NCBI RefSeq assembly: GCF_000428145.1
Contig: NZ_ATZJ01000016.1
Coordinates: 1 to 64,000, forward strand
DNA: 64,000 bases
From: Chitinilyticum litopenaei DSM 21440
GTDB lineage: Bacteria; Pseudomonadota; Gammaproteobacteria; Burkholderiales; Chitinibacteraceae
Direction of reading: 5' to 3'
Shown here: positions 36,272-45,006 of the stretch, in pieces
Position numbering within the stretch: the first letter of the stretch is position 1
Layout: each line of letters begins with the position of its first letter
Program-made: the position numbers and the translations under genes
The notes under the pieces: model-generated
The model's input: only the letters and a program-made list of their open reading frames with translations
The model's database searches: none
Told to the model about the DNA's origin: nothing

Positions 36272-38863
36272 TTAGATCGTTACCTTGGCGGCTTCGGCCT
36301 GGTAGCTTGCCATCTCGTTGAAGTTCATATAGCGATAGACTTCGGCGCCCTTCTCGTTGATCACGCCGATATCGGCCATGTACTCCTCGCGGGTCGGGAT
36401 GCGGCCCAGACGCGAAGCGATGGCGGCGAGTTCGGCCGAGCTCAGGAACACATTGGTGTTCTTGCCCAGACGGTTCGGGAAGTTGCGGGTCGAGGTCGAC
36501 ACCACGGTCGCGCCTTCGCGCACCTGCGCCTGGTTGCCCATGCACAGCGAGCAGCCCGGCATTTCGGTGCGCGCGCCGGCCATGCCGAAGGTGCCGTAGT
36601 AGCCTTCTTCGGTCAGCTGCTGCGCATCCATCTTGGTCGGCGGAGCAATCCACAGCTTGGTCGGCAGGTCGCGCTTGCCTTCCAGCAGCTTGCCGGCGGC
36701 GCGGAAATGACCGATGTTGGTCATGCACGAACCGATGAAGACTTCATCGATCTTGGTGCCGGCCACGTCGGCCAGTGTCTTCACGTCGTCCGGGTCGTTC
36801 GGGCAGGCCAGCAGCGGCTCGACGATTTCGCTCATGTCGATTTCGATGACCGCAGCGTACTCGGCGTCGGCGTCGGCCTTCAGCAGTTCGCCGTTGGCGA
36901 TCCAGTCTTCCATGGCCTTGATGCGGCGACCCAGGGTCTTGGCATCGCCATAGCCGTCGGCAATCATGGACTTCAGCAGCACGATATTGGACTGCAGGTA
37001 TTCAACCACCGGCTCGCGGTTCAGCGCCACGGTACAACCGGCGGCGGAACGCTCGGCCGACGCATCGGTCAGCTCGAAGGCCTGCTCGACCTTCAGATCC
37101 GGCAGACCTTCGATTTCCAGGATGCGGCCGGAGAAGATGTTCTTCTTGCCCGCCTTGGCAACGGTCAAGAGACCGGCCTTGATCGCGTAGAACGGAATCG
37201 CGTTCACCAGATCGCGCAGGGTGATGCCCGGCTGCATGGCGCCCTTGAAGCGCACCAGCACGGATTCCGGCATGTCGAGCGGCATCACGCCGGTCGCGGC
37301 ACCAAAGGCCACCAGACCGGAACCGGCCGGGAAGGAAATGCCGATCGGGAAGCGGGTGTGCGAGTCACCGCCGGTGCCCACGGTATCGGGCAGCAGCATG
37401 CGGTTGAGCCAGGAGTGGATCACGCCGTCGCCCGGGCGCAAGCTGACGCCGCCACGGTTGCGGATGAATTCCGGCAGTTCGTGGTGCATCTTCACGTCCA
37501 CCGGCTTCGGATAAGCGGCGGTGTGGCAGAACGATTGCATCACCAGATCGGCGGAGAAGCCCAGGCAAGCCAGGTCCTTCAGCTCGTCGCGGGTCATCGG
37601 GCCGGTAGTATCTTGCGAGCCGACCGAAGTCATGCGCGGTTCGCAATAGGTGCCCGGACGCACGCCCTGGCCTTCTGGCAGACCGCAGGCGCGACCGACC
37701 ATCTTCTGACCCAGCGAGAAGCCCTTGTTGCTGGCAACCGGCGACTGCGGCAGGCGGAATTCGGTGGACGCCGGCAGGCCCAGCGCTTCACGCGCCTTGG
37801 CGGTCAGCGAGCGGCCGATGATCAGGTTGATACGGCCACCGGCGCGCACTTCGTCGAACAGCACGTCGGACTTGACCTTGAACTCGGCAACGACAGCGCC
37901 GTTCTTCTCGATCTTGCCGGCGTACGGGTAGATCTCGATCACGTCGCCCATTTCCAGCTTGGACACGTCGACTTCGATCGGCAGCGCGCCGGAATCTTCC
38001 TGGGTGTTGAAGAAGATCGGGGCGATCTTGCCACCAAGGCAAACACCGCCAAAGCGCTTGTTCGGCACGAAGGGAATGTCTTCACCGGTCCACCACAGTA
38101 CGGAATTGGTCGCCGACTTGCGCGAGGAACCGGTGCCGACCACGTCACCGACGTAGGCAACCGGATGACCCTTGGCCGCCAGATCGCGCAGGAACTGGAT
38201 CGGGCCGCGCTTGCCGTCTTCTTCCGGCTTAAAGGCCGCGTCGGCGCGGGTGTTCTTCAGCATCGCCAGCGCGTGCAGCGGGATGTCCGGGCGGCTCCAC
38301 GCATCCGGAGCCGGCGACAGGTCGTCGGTATTGGTTTCGCCCGGCACCTTGAAGACGGTGACGGTGATCTTTTCGGCCACTTGCGGACGGCTGGTGAACC
38401 ATTCGGCATTCGCCCAGCTTTCCAGCACGGACTTGGCGTTGGCATTGCCCTTGTCGGCCAGTTCCTTCACGTCATGGAAGTAGTCGAACATCAGCAGGGT
38501 TTTCTTCAGGCCTTCGGCGGCGATCGCGCCGACTTCGGCGTCGCCCAGCAGGTCGATCTGCGGCTTGATGTTGAAGCCGCCCAGCATGGTGCCGAGCAGC
38601 TCGACGGCCTTGGCGCGCGACACCAGGCTACAGGAATCCGCACCACTGGCGACCGCAGCGAGGAAGGCGGCCTTCACCTTGGCGGCGTCATCCACGCCGG
38701 GCGGAACACGGTGGGTCAGCAGGTCGACCAGGAAGGCTTCTTCGCCGGCCGGCGGGTTTTTCAGCAGTTCAACCAGCTCGACGACTTGCTGGGCAGTCAG
38801 CGGCAGCGGCGGGATGCCCAGCGCGGCGCGCTCGGCTACGTGTTGGCGATAGGCTTCAAGCAT
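36272..38863 (-). CDS. acnB: Aconitate hydratase B
   Basis: The 863-residue [4Fe-4S] enzyme of the TCA cycle interconverts citrate and isocitrate. It has the AcnB-specific N-terminal HEAT-like domain (about residues 1-160), the swivel domain (about 165-370) and the cluster region, with cysteines in FIGSCMTNIGH (about 710) and MPGCSLCMGNQ (about 770). Length matches E. coli AcnB (865). It is divergent from a LysR regulator with a perfect palindromic operator candidate between them (39043-39059). It starts at ATG 38863. Confidence 0.97.
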   Translation of the reverse strand: MLEAYRQHVAERAALGIPPLPLTAQQVVELVELLKNPPAGEEAFLVDLLTHRVPPGVDDAAKVKAAFLAAVASGADSCSLVSRAKAVELLGTMLGGFNIKPQIDLLGDAEVGAIAAEGLKKTLLMFDYFHDVKELADKGNANAKSVLESWANAEWFTSRPQVAEKITVTVFKVPGETNTDDLSPAPDAWSRPDIPLHALAMLKNTRADAAFKPEEDGKRGPIQFLRDLAAKGHPVAYVGDVVGTGSSRKSATNSVLWWTGEDIPFVPNKRFGGVCLGGKIAPIFFNTQEDSGALPIEVDVSKLEMGDVIEIYPYAGKIEKNGAVVAEFKVKSDVLFDEVRAGGRINLIIGRSLTAKAREALGLPASTEFRLPQSPVASNKGFSLGQKMVGRACGLPEGQGVRPGTYCEPRMTSVGSQDTTGPMTRDELKDLACLGFSADLVMQSFCHTAAYPKPVDVKMHHELPEFIRNRGGVSLRPGDGVIHSWLNRMLLPDTVGTGGDSHTRFPIGISFPAGSGLVAFGAATGVMPLDMPESVLVRFKGAMQPGITLRDLVNAIPFYAIKAGLLTVAKAGKKNIFSGRILEIEGLPDLKVEQAFELTDASAERSAAGCTVALNREPVVEYLQSNIVLLKSMIADGYGDAKTLGRRIKAMEDWIANGELLKADADAEYAAVIEIDMSEIVEPLLACPNDPDDVKTLADVAGTKIDEVFIGSCMTNIGHFRAAGKLLEGKRDLPTKLWIAPPTKMDAQQLTEEGYYGTFGMAGARTEMPGCSLCMGNQAQVREGATVVSTSTRNFPNRLGKNTNVFLSSAELAAIASRLGRIPTREEYMADIGVINEKGAEVYRYMNFNEMASYQAEAAKVTI

Positions 38864-39042
38864 GATTCAAGCTTCCGGAGGTAATGGGCAGCGAAACGAG
38901 GGCCACACGGGGCGTGCGGCACTCACCGGCTTGTCCTGTCCGCGCGGGCCGGGACGGGCGCGCACGGAGTATGGATGATTTTTTGCCACGCCATGGTACG
39001 CGCAATGCCCCGGCCAGACAAACGAGTAATCGCCACAATCAA

Positions 39043-39059
39043 TGTGAGTTAAACTCACA
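39043..39059. promoter_or_regulatory. Candidate LysR-type operator
   Basis: TGTGAGTTAAACTCACA is a perfect 17-bp palindrome (8-bp arms around a central A) fitting the T-N11-A pattern of LysR regulators. It lies 86 bases before the LysR gene start and 180 bases before the acnB start, in the divergent promoter region. Confidence 0.5.
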
Positions 39060-39144
39060 GAACAGCGGCAAGCTGGCGCTGTTTCGGCCGATTAGGCGGC
39101 CATCATCGCATCATTCCCGCCAACAGGTTCCATTCCCTCACACC

Positions 39145-40080
39145 ATGACCCAGTCGCTGCCCCCACTCAATGCCCTGCGCGCCTTTGAAGCCGCCGCGCG
39201 CCTCAACAGCTTCAGCGCCGCCGCCGACGAACTGCACGTCACGCACGGGGCGATCAGCAAGCAGATCCGCCAGCTGGAGGACTGGCTGGGATTGCGCCTC
39301 TTCGAGCGCAGCGGCGGACGCGTCAAGCTCTCGGAAACCGGCTGGCGCTATCTGGTGCAGATCCAGGACGGTTTCGACATCATCAACAGCGCCACCGCGC
39401 AGCTGCGCGAACCCTCGGCGCAACGCCGGCTGGTGATCAATTCGACACCGACACTGGCGATGCGCTGGCTCTTGCCGCGCATGGGCGATTTCCAGCGCGC
39501 CAACCCGGACATCGAGCTGCGCATCGCCACGTCGGATCGCGACATCACGCGGCTCGATGCGCCATTCGACATCGCCATCCGCCGCGGCCCCGGCGACTGG
39601 CCGGGCTATGTCAGCCAGCCCTTTCTGGAGGAATGGGAGCTGCCGCTGATGAGCCCGGCGCTGCTGGAGCGCCATCCGGTGAAAAAGCCCGAAGACCTGG
39701 CGCGCCACACGCTGCTGCTGGCCGACACGCGCCCGACCGCCTGGCCGCGCTGGCTGACGCTCGCCGGCGTTCCCGAGCTCAAGCCGGCGGCCAGCCTGCA
39801 GTTCGACCACTTCTATCTGGCGCTGCAGGCCGCGATCGATGGCCTGGGCATCACGCTCGGACCCTTGCCGATGATGCAGCACGAACTGAACGCGGGCACG
39901 CTGGTCGCGCCGCTGCCGACGCCGGTGGTGCCGGTGCGCGGCTATTGCTGGATCGTGCCGCGCAGCCAGATGGACGACGCGGCGGTCAACGCGTTTTGCA
40001 ACTGGCTGGAGCGCTGCCAGGCCCCGGCCGGGCAGAGCGCAAGCCTGCCAGATTCAGTCAGCACACCCGGCCGCGACTGA
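39145..40080 (+). CDS. LysR-family regulator, GcvA-like
   Basis: The 311-residue regulator has an N-terminal winged helix (LNALRAFEAAARLNSFSAAADELHVTHGAISKQIRQLE, about residues 9-47, given here as landmarks LNALRAFEAAA and VTHGAISKQI) typical of the GcvA/AmpR branch, and a periplasmic-binding-protein-like effector domain from about residue 90. The ATG at 39145 is the family start. It is divergent from acnB and may control it or itself through the palindrome at 39043-39059; the effector is unknown. GcvA proper would be expected near glycine-cleavage genes, which are absent here. Confidence 0.85.
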   Translation: MTQSLPPLNALRAFEAAARLNSFSAAADELHVTHGAISKQIRQLEDWLGLRLFERSGGRVKLSETGWRYLVQIQDGFDIINSATAQLREPSAQRRLVINSTPTLAMRWLLPRMGDFQRANPDIELRIATSDRDITRLDAPFDIAIRRGPGDWPGYVSQPFLEEWELPLMSPALLERHPVKKPEDLARHTLLLADTRPTAWPRWLTLAGVPELKPAASLQFDHFYLALQAAIDGLGITLGPLPMMQHELNAGTLVAPLPTPVVPVRGYCWIVPRSQMDDAAVNAFCNWLERCQAPAGQSASLPDSVSTPGRD

Positions 40081-40124
40081 TGCAGGCCGAACACCTGGCC
40101 TTGCACGAACACACCAACATACCA

Positions 40125-40180
40125 AATACCCTATATGGCTGTAGCCATTAAGAATAAATGTTCTCAGCCATATACGGTTG
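40125..40180. repeat. REP-like palindrome copy f
   Basis: CCTATATGGCTGTAGCCATT on the left and CTCAGCCATATACGG on the right form a stem TATATGGCTG / CAGCCATATA. It lies between the convergent LysR and DUF945 genes. Confidence 0.6.
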
Positions 40181-40356
40181 TTTTCGCAAAACCCAGCCTG
40201 CGACACGGCGACACGCACCAAGACCTTGCAACGCAGAAACGCCGAAGAAAGACCAGACCACCAGCCGCAGCCGGGTTTCTCTGCCTCCTTCCCTCCGCTG
40301 CGTCTCTGCGTTGGGTCAAGAGTTCGGCCAAGTCACGCTGCGCTTCAACAAGAAAA

Positions 40357-40381
40357 AAGCCCGCCTGGTCAGGCGGGCTTT
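40357..40381. terminator. Rho-independent terminator, LysR/DUF945 convergent pair
   Basis: The stem AAGCCCGCCTG / CAGGCGGGCTT is preceded by an A run on the plus strand, which gives a T tract for the minus-strand DUF945 gene. Confidence 0.85.
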
Positions 40382-40406
40382 GCAGACTGCGTAGTGCGGG
40401 GCGGAA

Positions 40407-41747
40407 TTACATGCCCATCAGCATGCTCGGATCAAACGGCTGACCGTTGAGCTGCATCTGGCCACCCTTGATGGTGAAGTTGCTCTTGATCAGCTTGCCA
40501 TCGTTCTGCACGAAACCCTGGGCGACGATCTGCTCCAGCGAACCCTGGAACATGGCCAGCGCCATCTCGGCCTCTTCGGCCGGGTTGGTTTCGCGGATGA
40601 CGCGCTCGATCAGGGCGCCCGGCACCTGCACGGCCAGGCTGGCATCGATCTTCGGCAGCATGGCTTGCGGATTGGCCAGGTCTTCTTCCTTCAGGCCCTT
40701 GCTGGCCACGTTCAGCGCCAGCGAGCTGTCGCCTTCCGGGGTCTTCAGCGCGAATTCGTAACCCAGTTTCGGATCCTTCTTCAGCAAGGCCAGCAACAGC
40801 TGCTGCATGGCTTGCAGATCGGCCATCGGGTCGGACTTGCACTGCAGGGGGCCCTGCGTCCAGAAGCGGTCGTTGTATTGCTTGAGCGCAGCGGCGTCGA
40901 GGTTGTCCAGGTTGTACTTCAGCGTCATGCTGCCGATGTCCTTGCCATTGAGCTGGACGCTGGCGATGCCGCCCTTGGCGCTGCCCGACATCAGCCCGCC
41001 AGTGACCTTGCTTTCACCGGTCAGCTCGGTCTTGCCCAGCTTGATGGCCAGCGGCGTGGCCTCATCCTTGAAATTCATGTCCAGGCTGGCCAGCGACATG
41101 CCGGAGGTGCCGACATACAGGCCTTCCGCCGAGCGCTTGGCCTGCTGCTCGAAGCTCAGCTCGCCCATGCTGATGTTCTGATTGTCCGGGGTAGCCAGCT
41201 CGACGCCGGGCACCTTGAGGGTGGCATCAAAGAAGCTCAGCGCCTCGTCGGACTTGATCGTGGCGGTCAGGCCCTTCCAGTTCAGCTTGCCCTGGGGATC
41301 TTCATAAGTCAGCGCCGGGCTGCTGATGGTGGTTTCGTAGGCGCCGGACAGCGCGAACTTGGTCACGATCTGCAGCGGCTCCTTGTCCTTGAAGATCTTG
41401 GCCAGCTCGGCCTTGGTCTTCGCGTCGTAAATGATCTCGGTGCTCATGCTCGGCGCAAACGGATGATGGCTGATCGTGTTGCGCAGCGTGACCGTGCCCA
41501 GCTCGCCCGGCAGCGACGCACCCTCGACCCCGTCGCAGCCGATGCGGTAGGTCACGTTTTCCACCGATGTGAACAGCCCTTTCTGGAAGTCGCGCTTGAC
41601 GACCTTGATGATCGGATACTTTTTCAGCAGTTCGGCATTGCGCTCGACCGCACCATCGATCTTCTGGCCGGCATACCAGGCTGCGCCGACATAACCACCA
41701 CCGGCCAGCAGGGCCGCTCCGGCCACGCCCAGAACAAGCTTGTTCAT
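40407..41747 (-). CDS. DUF945 (YdgA-like) protein
   Basis: The 446-residue protein has one N-terminal membrane anchor (VLGVAGAALLAGGGYVGAAWY, about residues 5-25) and a long periplasmic domain with the YdgA/DUF945 pattern (GLFTSVENVTYRI about 55-67, TISHHPFAPS about 92-101, and a C-terminal LIKSNFTIKGGQMQLNGQPF). Members are inner-membrane-anchored proteins of unknown function related to AsmA-type repeats. The ATG at 41747 with AAAGGA upstream is preferred to the start at 41789. It has its own terminator. Confidence 0.82.
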   Translation of the reverse strand: MNKLVLGVAGAALLAGGGYVGAAWYAGQKIDGAVERNAELLKKYPIIKVVKRDFQKGLFTSVENVTYRIGCDGVEGASLPGELGTVTLRNTISHHPFAPSMSTEIIYDAKTKAELAKIFKDKEPLQIVTKFALSGAYETTISSPALTYEDPQGKLNWKGLTATIKSDEALSFFDATLKVPGVELATPDNQNISMGELSFEQQAKRSAEGLYVGTSGMSLASLDMNFKDEATPLAIKLGKTELTGESKVTGGLMSGSAKGGIASVQLNGKDIGSMTLKYNLDNLDAAALKQYNDRFWTQGPLQCKSDPMADLQAMQQLLLALLKKDPKLGYEFALKTPEGDSSLALNVASKGLKEEDLANPQAMLPKIDASLAVQVPGALIERVIRETNPAEEAEMALAMFQGSLEQIVAQGFVQNDGKLIKSNFTIKGGQMQLNGQPFDPSMLMGM

Positions 41748-42011
41748 CGTTGATTCCTTTTTACATTGATCGTTGAAACTGTTAGGCAATTCATTGCGGC
41801 GACAGTTATATGCGAAAAATAATTACTTTGGTGTAATTTTTTGTAGGGCTGTGGCGTGGATCACGCTGAAAGCCTCCGTCATGCCAGCACCGCAGCAGCC
41901 AGCAGGCCGGGGAAGGCGCAAGCGCTACCCGCCGCGTCGGGCCAGGTGCCCAGGTACAGCAGCATGAGCGCGCAGCAGGCAGCGACAATCTTGGCTGGCG
42001 GGCTTGTAGCA

Positions 42012-42037
42012 ATTCCATAATTCGATAATAATGGAAT
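42012..42037. promoter_or_regulatory. Candidate ArsR-type operator
   Basis: The perfect inverted repeat ATTCCAT-N12-ATGGAAT has an AT-rich centre and lies about 260 bases upstream of arsC in otherwise GC-rich DNA. It resembles the AT-rich dyads bound by ArsR/SmtB repressors. Confidence 0.35.
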
Positions 42038-42225
42038 CATTGAAGACTGACACGGCAAAGCAGCGCGGCCGCCCGCCGTGCCGGGCACGGGATGACAGCA
42101 CGCCATCACACGCCCGCAACAGTGCCGCCGTTTAATCGCTCTGGCACGACGCAGCGACGTCCTGCCTGCGCTGGCGGCCTGTACCGCGGATGGGCGGTCG
42201 GGCATCCGGCCACAAAGCAACAGCA

Positions 42226-42275
42226 GGGTATATAGACCGAACCCAATGCAGCAATGACTTTCAACCACATACCCA
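42226..42275. repeat. REP-like palindrome copy g
   Basis: GGGTATATAGACCGAACCC on the left and CAACCACATACCC on the right. The outer GGGTAT/ATACCC arms are preserved and the inner arms are poor. It lies 20 bases upstream of arsC. Confidence 0.45.
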
Positions 42276-42295
42276 CAACACAACCAGGGATCATC

Positions 42296-42799
42296 ATGAG
42301 CAAGAAATTCAATGTCCTGTTTCTGTGCACCGCCAATTCGGCCCGCTCCATCATGTCCGAAGGCCTGCTGAACCACCTCGGCGGCGAGCGCTTCCAGGCT
42401 TACAGCGCTGGCAGCCAGCCCGGAACACAACCCAATCCGCTGGCCATCGAGCTGCTGCAGAAGCTCGGTCACGACACCAGCTATATGTATTCCAAATCCT
42501 GGGATGTATTCGAGGGCGAAGACGCGCCGAAGATGGACATCATCATCACCGTCTGCGGCAATGCGGCGAAGGAAACCTGCCCCTACTGGCCCGGTCATCC
42601 GGTTACCGCACATTGGGGCTATGACGACCCGCACGGTGAAACCGAAGAAGAAAAGCGCCAGTCCTTCGCCAAGATTTTTCTGCAGATCAAGCATCGCATC
42701 GAACTGCTGATCAGTTTGCCGGACGAGAAAATCGCCCATCTGGCCCATATCCGCGAAATCGGTGAACCCGGTGTGCTGGACGGAGTGAAGGCAGAATGA
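42296..42799 (+). CDS. arsC: Arsenate reductase, low-molecular-weight phosphatase type
   Basis: The 167-residue protein has the LMW protein-tyrosine-phosphatase P-loop FLCTANSARS (Cys11 to Arg17) and the family pattern of thioredoxin-coupled or glutaredoxin-coupled arsenate reductases (SAGSQP, ITVCGNA, CPYWPG, HWGYDDPHG). It reduces arsenate to arsenite in the cytoplasm. The ATG at 42296 has AGGGA upstream. Its stop overlaps the start of the ACR3 transporter gene, the expected next step. Confidence 0.9.
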   Translation: MSKKFNVLFLCTANSARSIMSEGLLNHLGGERFQAYSAGSQPGTQPNPLAIELLQKLGHDTSYMYSKSWDVFEGEDAPKMDIIITVCGNAAKETCPYWPGHPVTAHWGYDDPHGETEEEKRQSFAKIFLQIKHRIELLISLPDEKIAHLAHIREIGEPGVLDGVKAE

Positions 42800-43827
42800 G
42801 CCAGCCCGCACTCGGTTTTTTCGAGCGTTACCTCACGCTGTGGGTGGCGCTGTGCATCGTCGTCGGCATCACGGCAGGCCAGCTGATTCCGGCCCCCTTC
42901 CGGCTGCTTGGCGAAATGGAAGTCGCCAGGGTCAACCTGCCGGTGGGCGTGCTGATCTGGGTGATGATCATTCCGATGCTGATGAAGATCGACTTCGCCG
43001 CACTGAAGGAAGTCGGCCAGCACTGGCGCGGCATCGGCGTAACGCTGGGCGTGAACTGGCTGGTGAAGCCGTTTTCGATGGCGCTGCTGGGCTGGCTGTT
43101 CATTCGAGAACTGTTTGCCCCCATGCTGCCCGCCGATCAGATCGACAGCTACATTGCCGGCCTGATTTTGCTGGCGGCGGCGCCCTGCACCGCCATGGTG
43201 TTCGTCTGGAGCCAGCTGGTGCGCGGCGAGCCGCACTTCACGCTGAGCCAGGTGGCGCTGAACGATGCCATCATGGTCGTCGCGTTTGCACCCATTGTCG
43301 GCCTGCTCCTGGGCATCTCGGCGATTACCGTGCCCTGGGACACGCTGCTGGTGTCGGTCGGTCTTTACATCGTGATTCCGGTCATCCTGGCGCAACTGGC
43401 GCGCAAGGCGCTGATCGCGCACGGCAGCCTCGATGCGGCGCTCAAGCGCATCCAGCCGTTTTCACTGTTTGCACTTTTGGCCACGCTGGTGCTGCTGTTT
43501 GCCTTCCAGGGCGAGCAGATTCTCAAGCAGCCGCTGGTGATCGCGCTGCTGGCCGTGCCCATCCTGATCCAGGTGGTGTTCAACTCGGGGCTCGCCTACG
43601 TGCTCAACAAGAAGCTGGGCGTCGCGCATTGCGTGGCCGGGCCGTCGGCGCTGATCGGCGCGTCGAACTTCTTCGAGCTGGCCGTGGCTGCGGCGATCAG
43701 CCTGTTCGGCTTCCAGTCGGGTGCGGCGCTGGCCACCGTCGTTGGCGTGCTGGTCGAAGTGCCCATCATGCTGGCCGTGGTGGCGGTTGTGAACCGCAGC
43801 AAGGGCTGGTATGAGGCCACCGCCTGA
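42796..43827 (+). CDS. acr3: ACR3-family arsenite efflux transporter
   Basis: The 343-residue membrane protein with about ten helices exports arsenite. It has the ACR3 hallmarks YIAGLILLAAAPCTAMVFVWSQL (about residues 118-140), with the essential Cys, and a second broken-helix block IGASNFFELAVAAAI (about 286-300) carrying the conserved NFFELAVA. It is translationally coupled to arsC by an ATGA overlap. No arsR lies beside it, so regulation must come from elsewhere or the pair is a partial ars operon. Confidence 0.93.
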   Translation: MSQPALGFFERYLTLWVALCIVVGITAGQLIPAPFRLLGEMEVARVNLPVGVLIWVMIIPMLMKIDFAALKEVGQHWRGIGVTLGVNWLVKPFSMALLGWLFIRELFAPMLPADQIDSYIAGLILLAAAPCTAMVFVWSQLVRGEPHFTLSQVALNDAIMVVAFAPIVGLLLGISAITVPWDTLLVSVGLYIVIPVILAQLARKALIAHGSLDAALKRIQPFSLFALLATLVLLFAFQGEQILKQPLVIALLAVPILIQVVFNSGLAYVLNKKLGVAHCVAGPSALIGASNFFELAVAAAISLFGFQSGAALATVVGVLVEVPIMLAVVAVVNRSKGWYEATA

Positions 43828-43837
43828 TACATGACTA

Positions 43838-43885
43838 CCGATATGCCTGCGGCCTTTTAGTGCAAATGGCTGCAGGCATATACCC
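43838..43885. repeat. REP-like palindrome copy h
   Basis: GATATGCCTGCGGCC on the left and GGCTGCAGGCATATACCCC on the right form a long stem. It lies downstream of acr3. Confidence 0.7.
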
Positions 43886-44108
43886 CATAGATAGGCCAGG
43901 CATGCGCAAGGCCTGCCAGCTGGCTAGTCCAGACGGGCCTTTCCCGAGCCCGATGCATCGGCTGCAATGTCCAGCGCCTGCAGTACCGGACCAGCATGGC
44001 CTGCCCCTGGCCGCGCCCGGCGGCCATTGGTCGCATCGGCGCACCGCACGGACTGAAAACGATTATTCTTAATGGAATCAGTTGGATAGCCAGCACACGG
44101 AGGCCAGC

Positions 44109-44936
44109 ATGATCACCAGCCCCATCGGCAGCAATGCCCTCACTCTGCCCGGTACACGCAGCCTGGACAGTGCGCGCGCCGCCCAGGAAAAAACCCTGCA
44201 GTCGCTCGCCAGCGGCAAGCGCATCAACAGCGCAGCCGACGATGCCGCCGGCTCGGCCATCGTCGAGCGCTTTGCCGCGCAGATTGCCGGCAACACGCAG
44301 GCCGCCCGCAATCTCAACGACGGCATTTCGCTGGCACAAACCGCCGACGGCGCGCTGGCCACGCTCAGCGACAACAGCCAGCGGCTGCGCGAACTGACGG
44401 TGGCCGCCGGCAACAGCACGCTCTCGGCCACCGATCGCGCGGCCTTGCAGGCCGAAGCCGACGCGCTGAGCCAGAGCAATCAGGACATCGTGCGCAACGC
44501 GCAATTCAATGGCCAGCCGCTGCTGCAAGGCGGCAGCGTCACACTGCAGGCCGGGCCCAATGCCGGCGACCAGCTCACCTTCAGCGGCGGCAGCCTTGCC
44601 GCCGGCAACACGGCATTGGGCAGTGTGCAGGGCCGCATTGACCTTTCCAGCCCGAGTGCCGCCAGCCAGTCGCTCGACCAGCTCGACAGCGACCTGAGTC
44701 GGCTGGCCGAGCAGCGCAGCCAGCTTGGCGCCGTGCAAAGCCGGCTTGAGGCCGGCATCGGCAATCTGCAGCAAACCGCCATCAGTGAATCGGCAGCAAA
44801 GAGCCGCATCGGCGACACCGATTATGCCGCCGCCACCTCGCGCTCGGTGCTGGAGCGCGTGCGCGGCGAAGCAGCGCTGGCCATGCGCGCGCAAGCCAAT
44901 GCCAGCGCGCCGCAGGTACTCAGCCTGCTGCGCTGA
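44109..44936 (+). CDS. Short flagellin-like protein
   Basis: The 275-residue protein has the conserved flagellin N-terminal core (SLASGKRINSAADDAAGSAIVERF, about residues 34-57; key landmark RINSAADDAAG) and C-terminal core ending QANASAPQVLSLLR, with only a minimal central part and no long variable D2/D3 region. An RBS CGGAGG stands before ATG 44109. No other flagellar gene adjoins it, apart from the distant YjfB-like gene, so it is an orphan flagellin, perhaps an extra or alternative filament subunit. An AT-rich stretch upstream (44063-44080) may hold its promoter. Confidence 0.85.
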   Translation: MITSPIGSNALTLPGTRSLDSARAAQEKTLQSLASGKRINSAADDAAGSAIVERFAAQIAGNTQAARNLNDGISLAQTADGALATLSDNSQRLRELTVAAGNSTLSATDRAALQAEADALSQSNQDIVRNAQFNGQPLLQGGSVTLQAGPNAGDQLTFSGGSLAAGNTALGSVQGRIDLSSPSAASQSLDQLDSDLSRLAEQRSQLGAVQSRLEAGIGNLQQTAISESAAKSRIGDTDYAAATSRSVLERVRGEAALAMRAQANASAPQVLSLLR

Positions 44937-44966
44937 CGCCCGTCATCCACTGCGGCCATCATCGAC

Positions 44967-44992
44967 AAGCGCGGGTATAATCCCGCGCTTTT
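44967..44992 (+). terminator. Hairpin with embedded TATAAT between flagellin and ykgJ-like genes
   Basis: The stem AAGCGCGGG / CCCGCGCTT is followed by TT, and the loop is exactly TATAAT (44976-44981). It could end the flagellin transcript and also provide the -10 box for the next gene. Confidence 0.5.
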
Positions 44993-45006
44993 GTCTGCCT
45001 GCCGCC

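Larger units (their letters stand above)
40081..40406. other. Intergenic region with REP-like repeat, inverted repeat and terminator
   Basis: No gene is seen. The region holds REP-like copy f (40125-40180), an inverted repeat AACGCAGAAACGC (40230-40242) / GCGTCTCTGCGTT (40300-40312) with one mismatch, and the terminator at 40357-40381. Confidence 0.6.
41748..42295. other. Intergenic region upstream of arsC
   Basis: These 548 bases hold a candidate ArsR-type operator (42012-42037) and REP-like copy g (42226-42275). A short minus-strand frame (41879-42040, 53 residues with one hydrophobic stretch) has no RBS and no recognised family, so I do not call it a gene. No arsR gene is present. Confidence 0.5.

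Noticed and set aside
36707..38884. 725-codon open frame opposite acnB
   Set aside because: Antisense shadow; its sequence is low-complexity His/Gln/Gly-rich with no domain, while acnB is complete.
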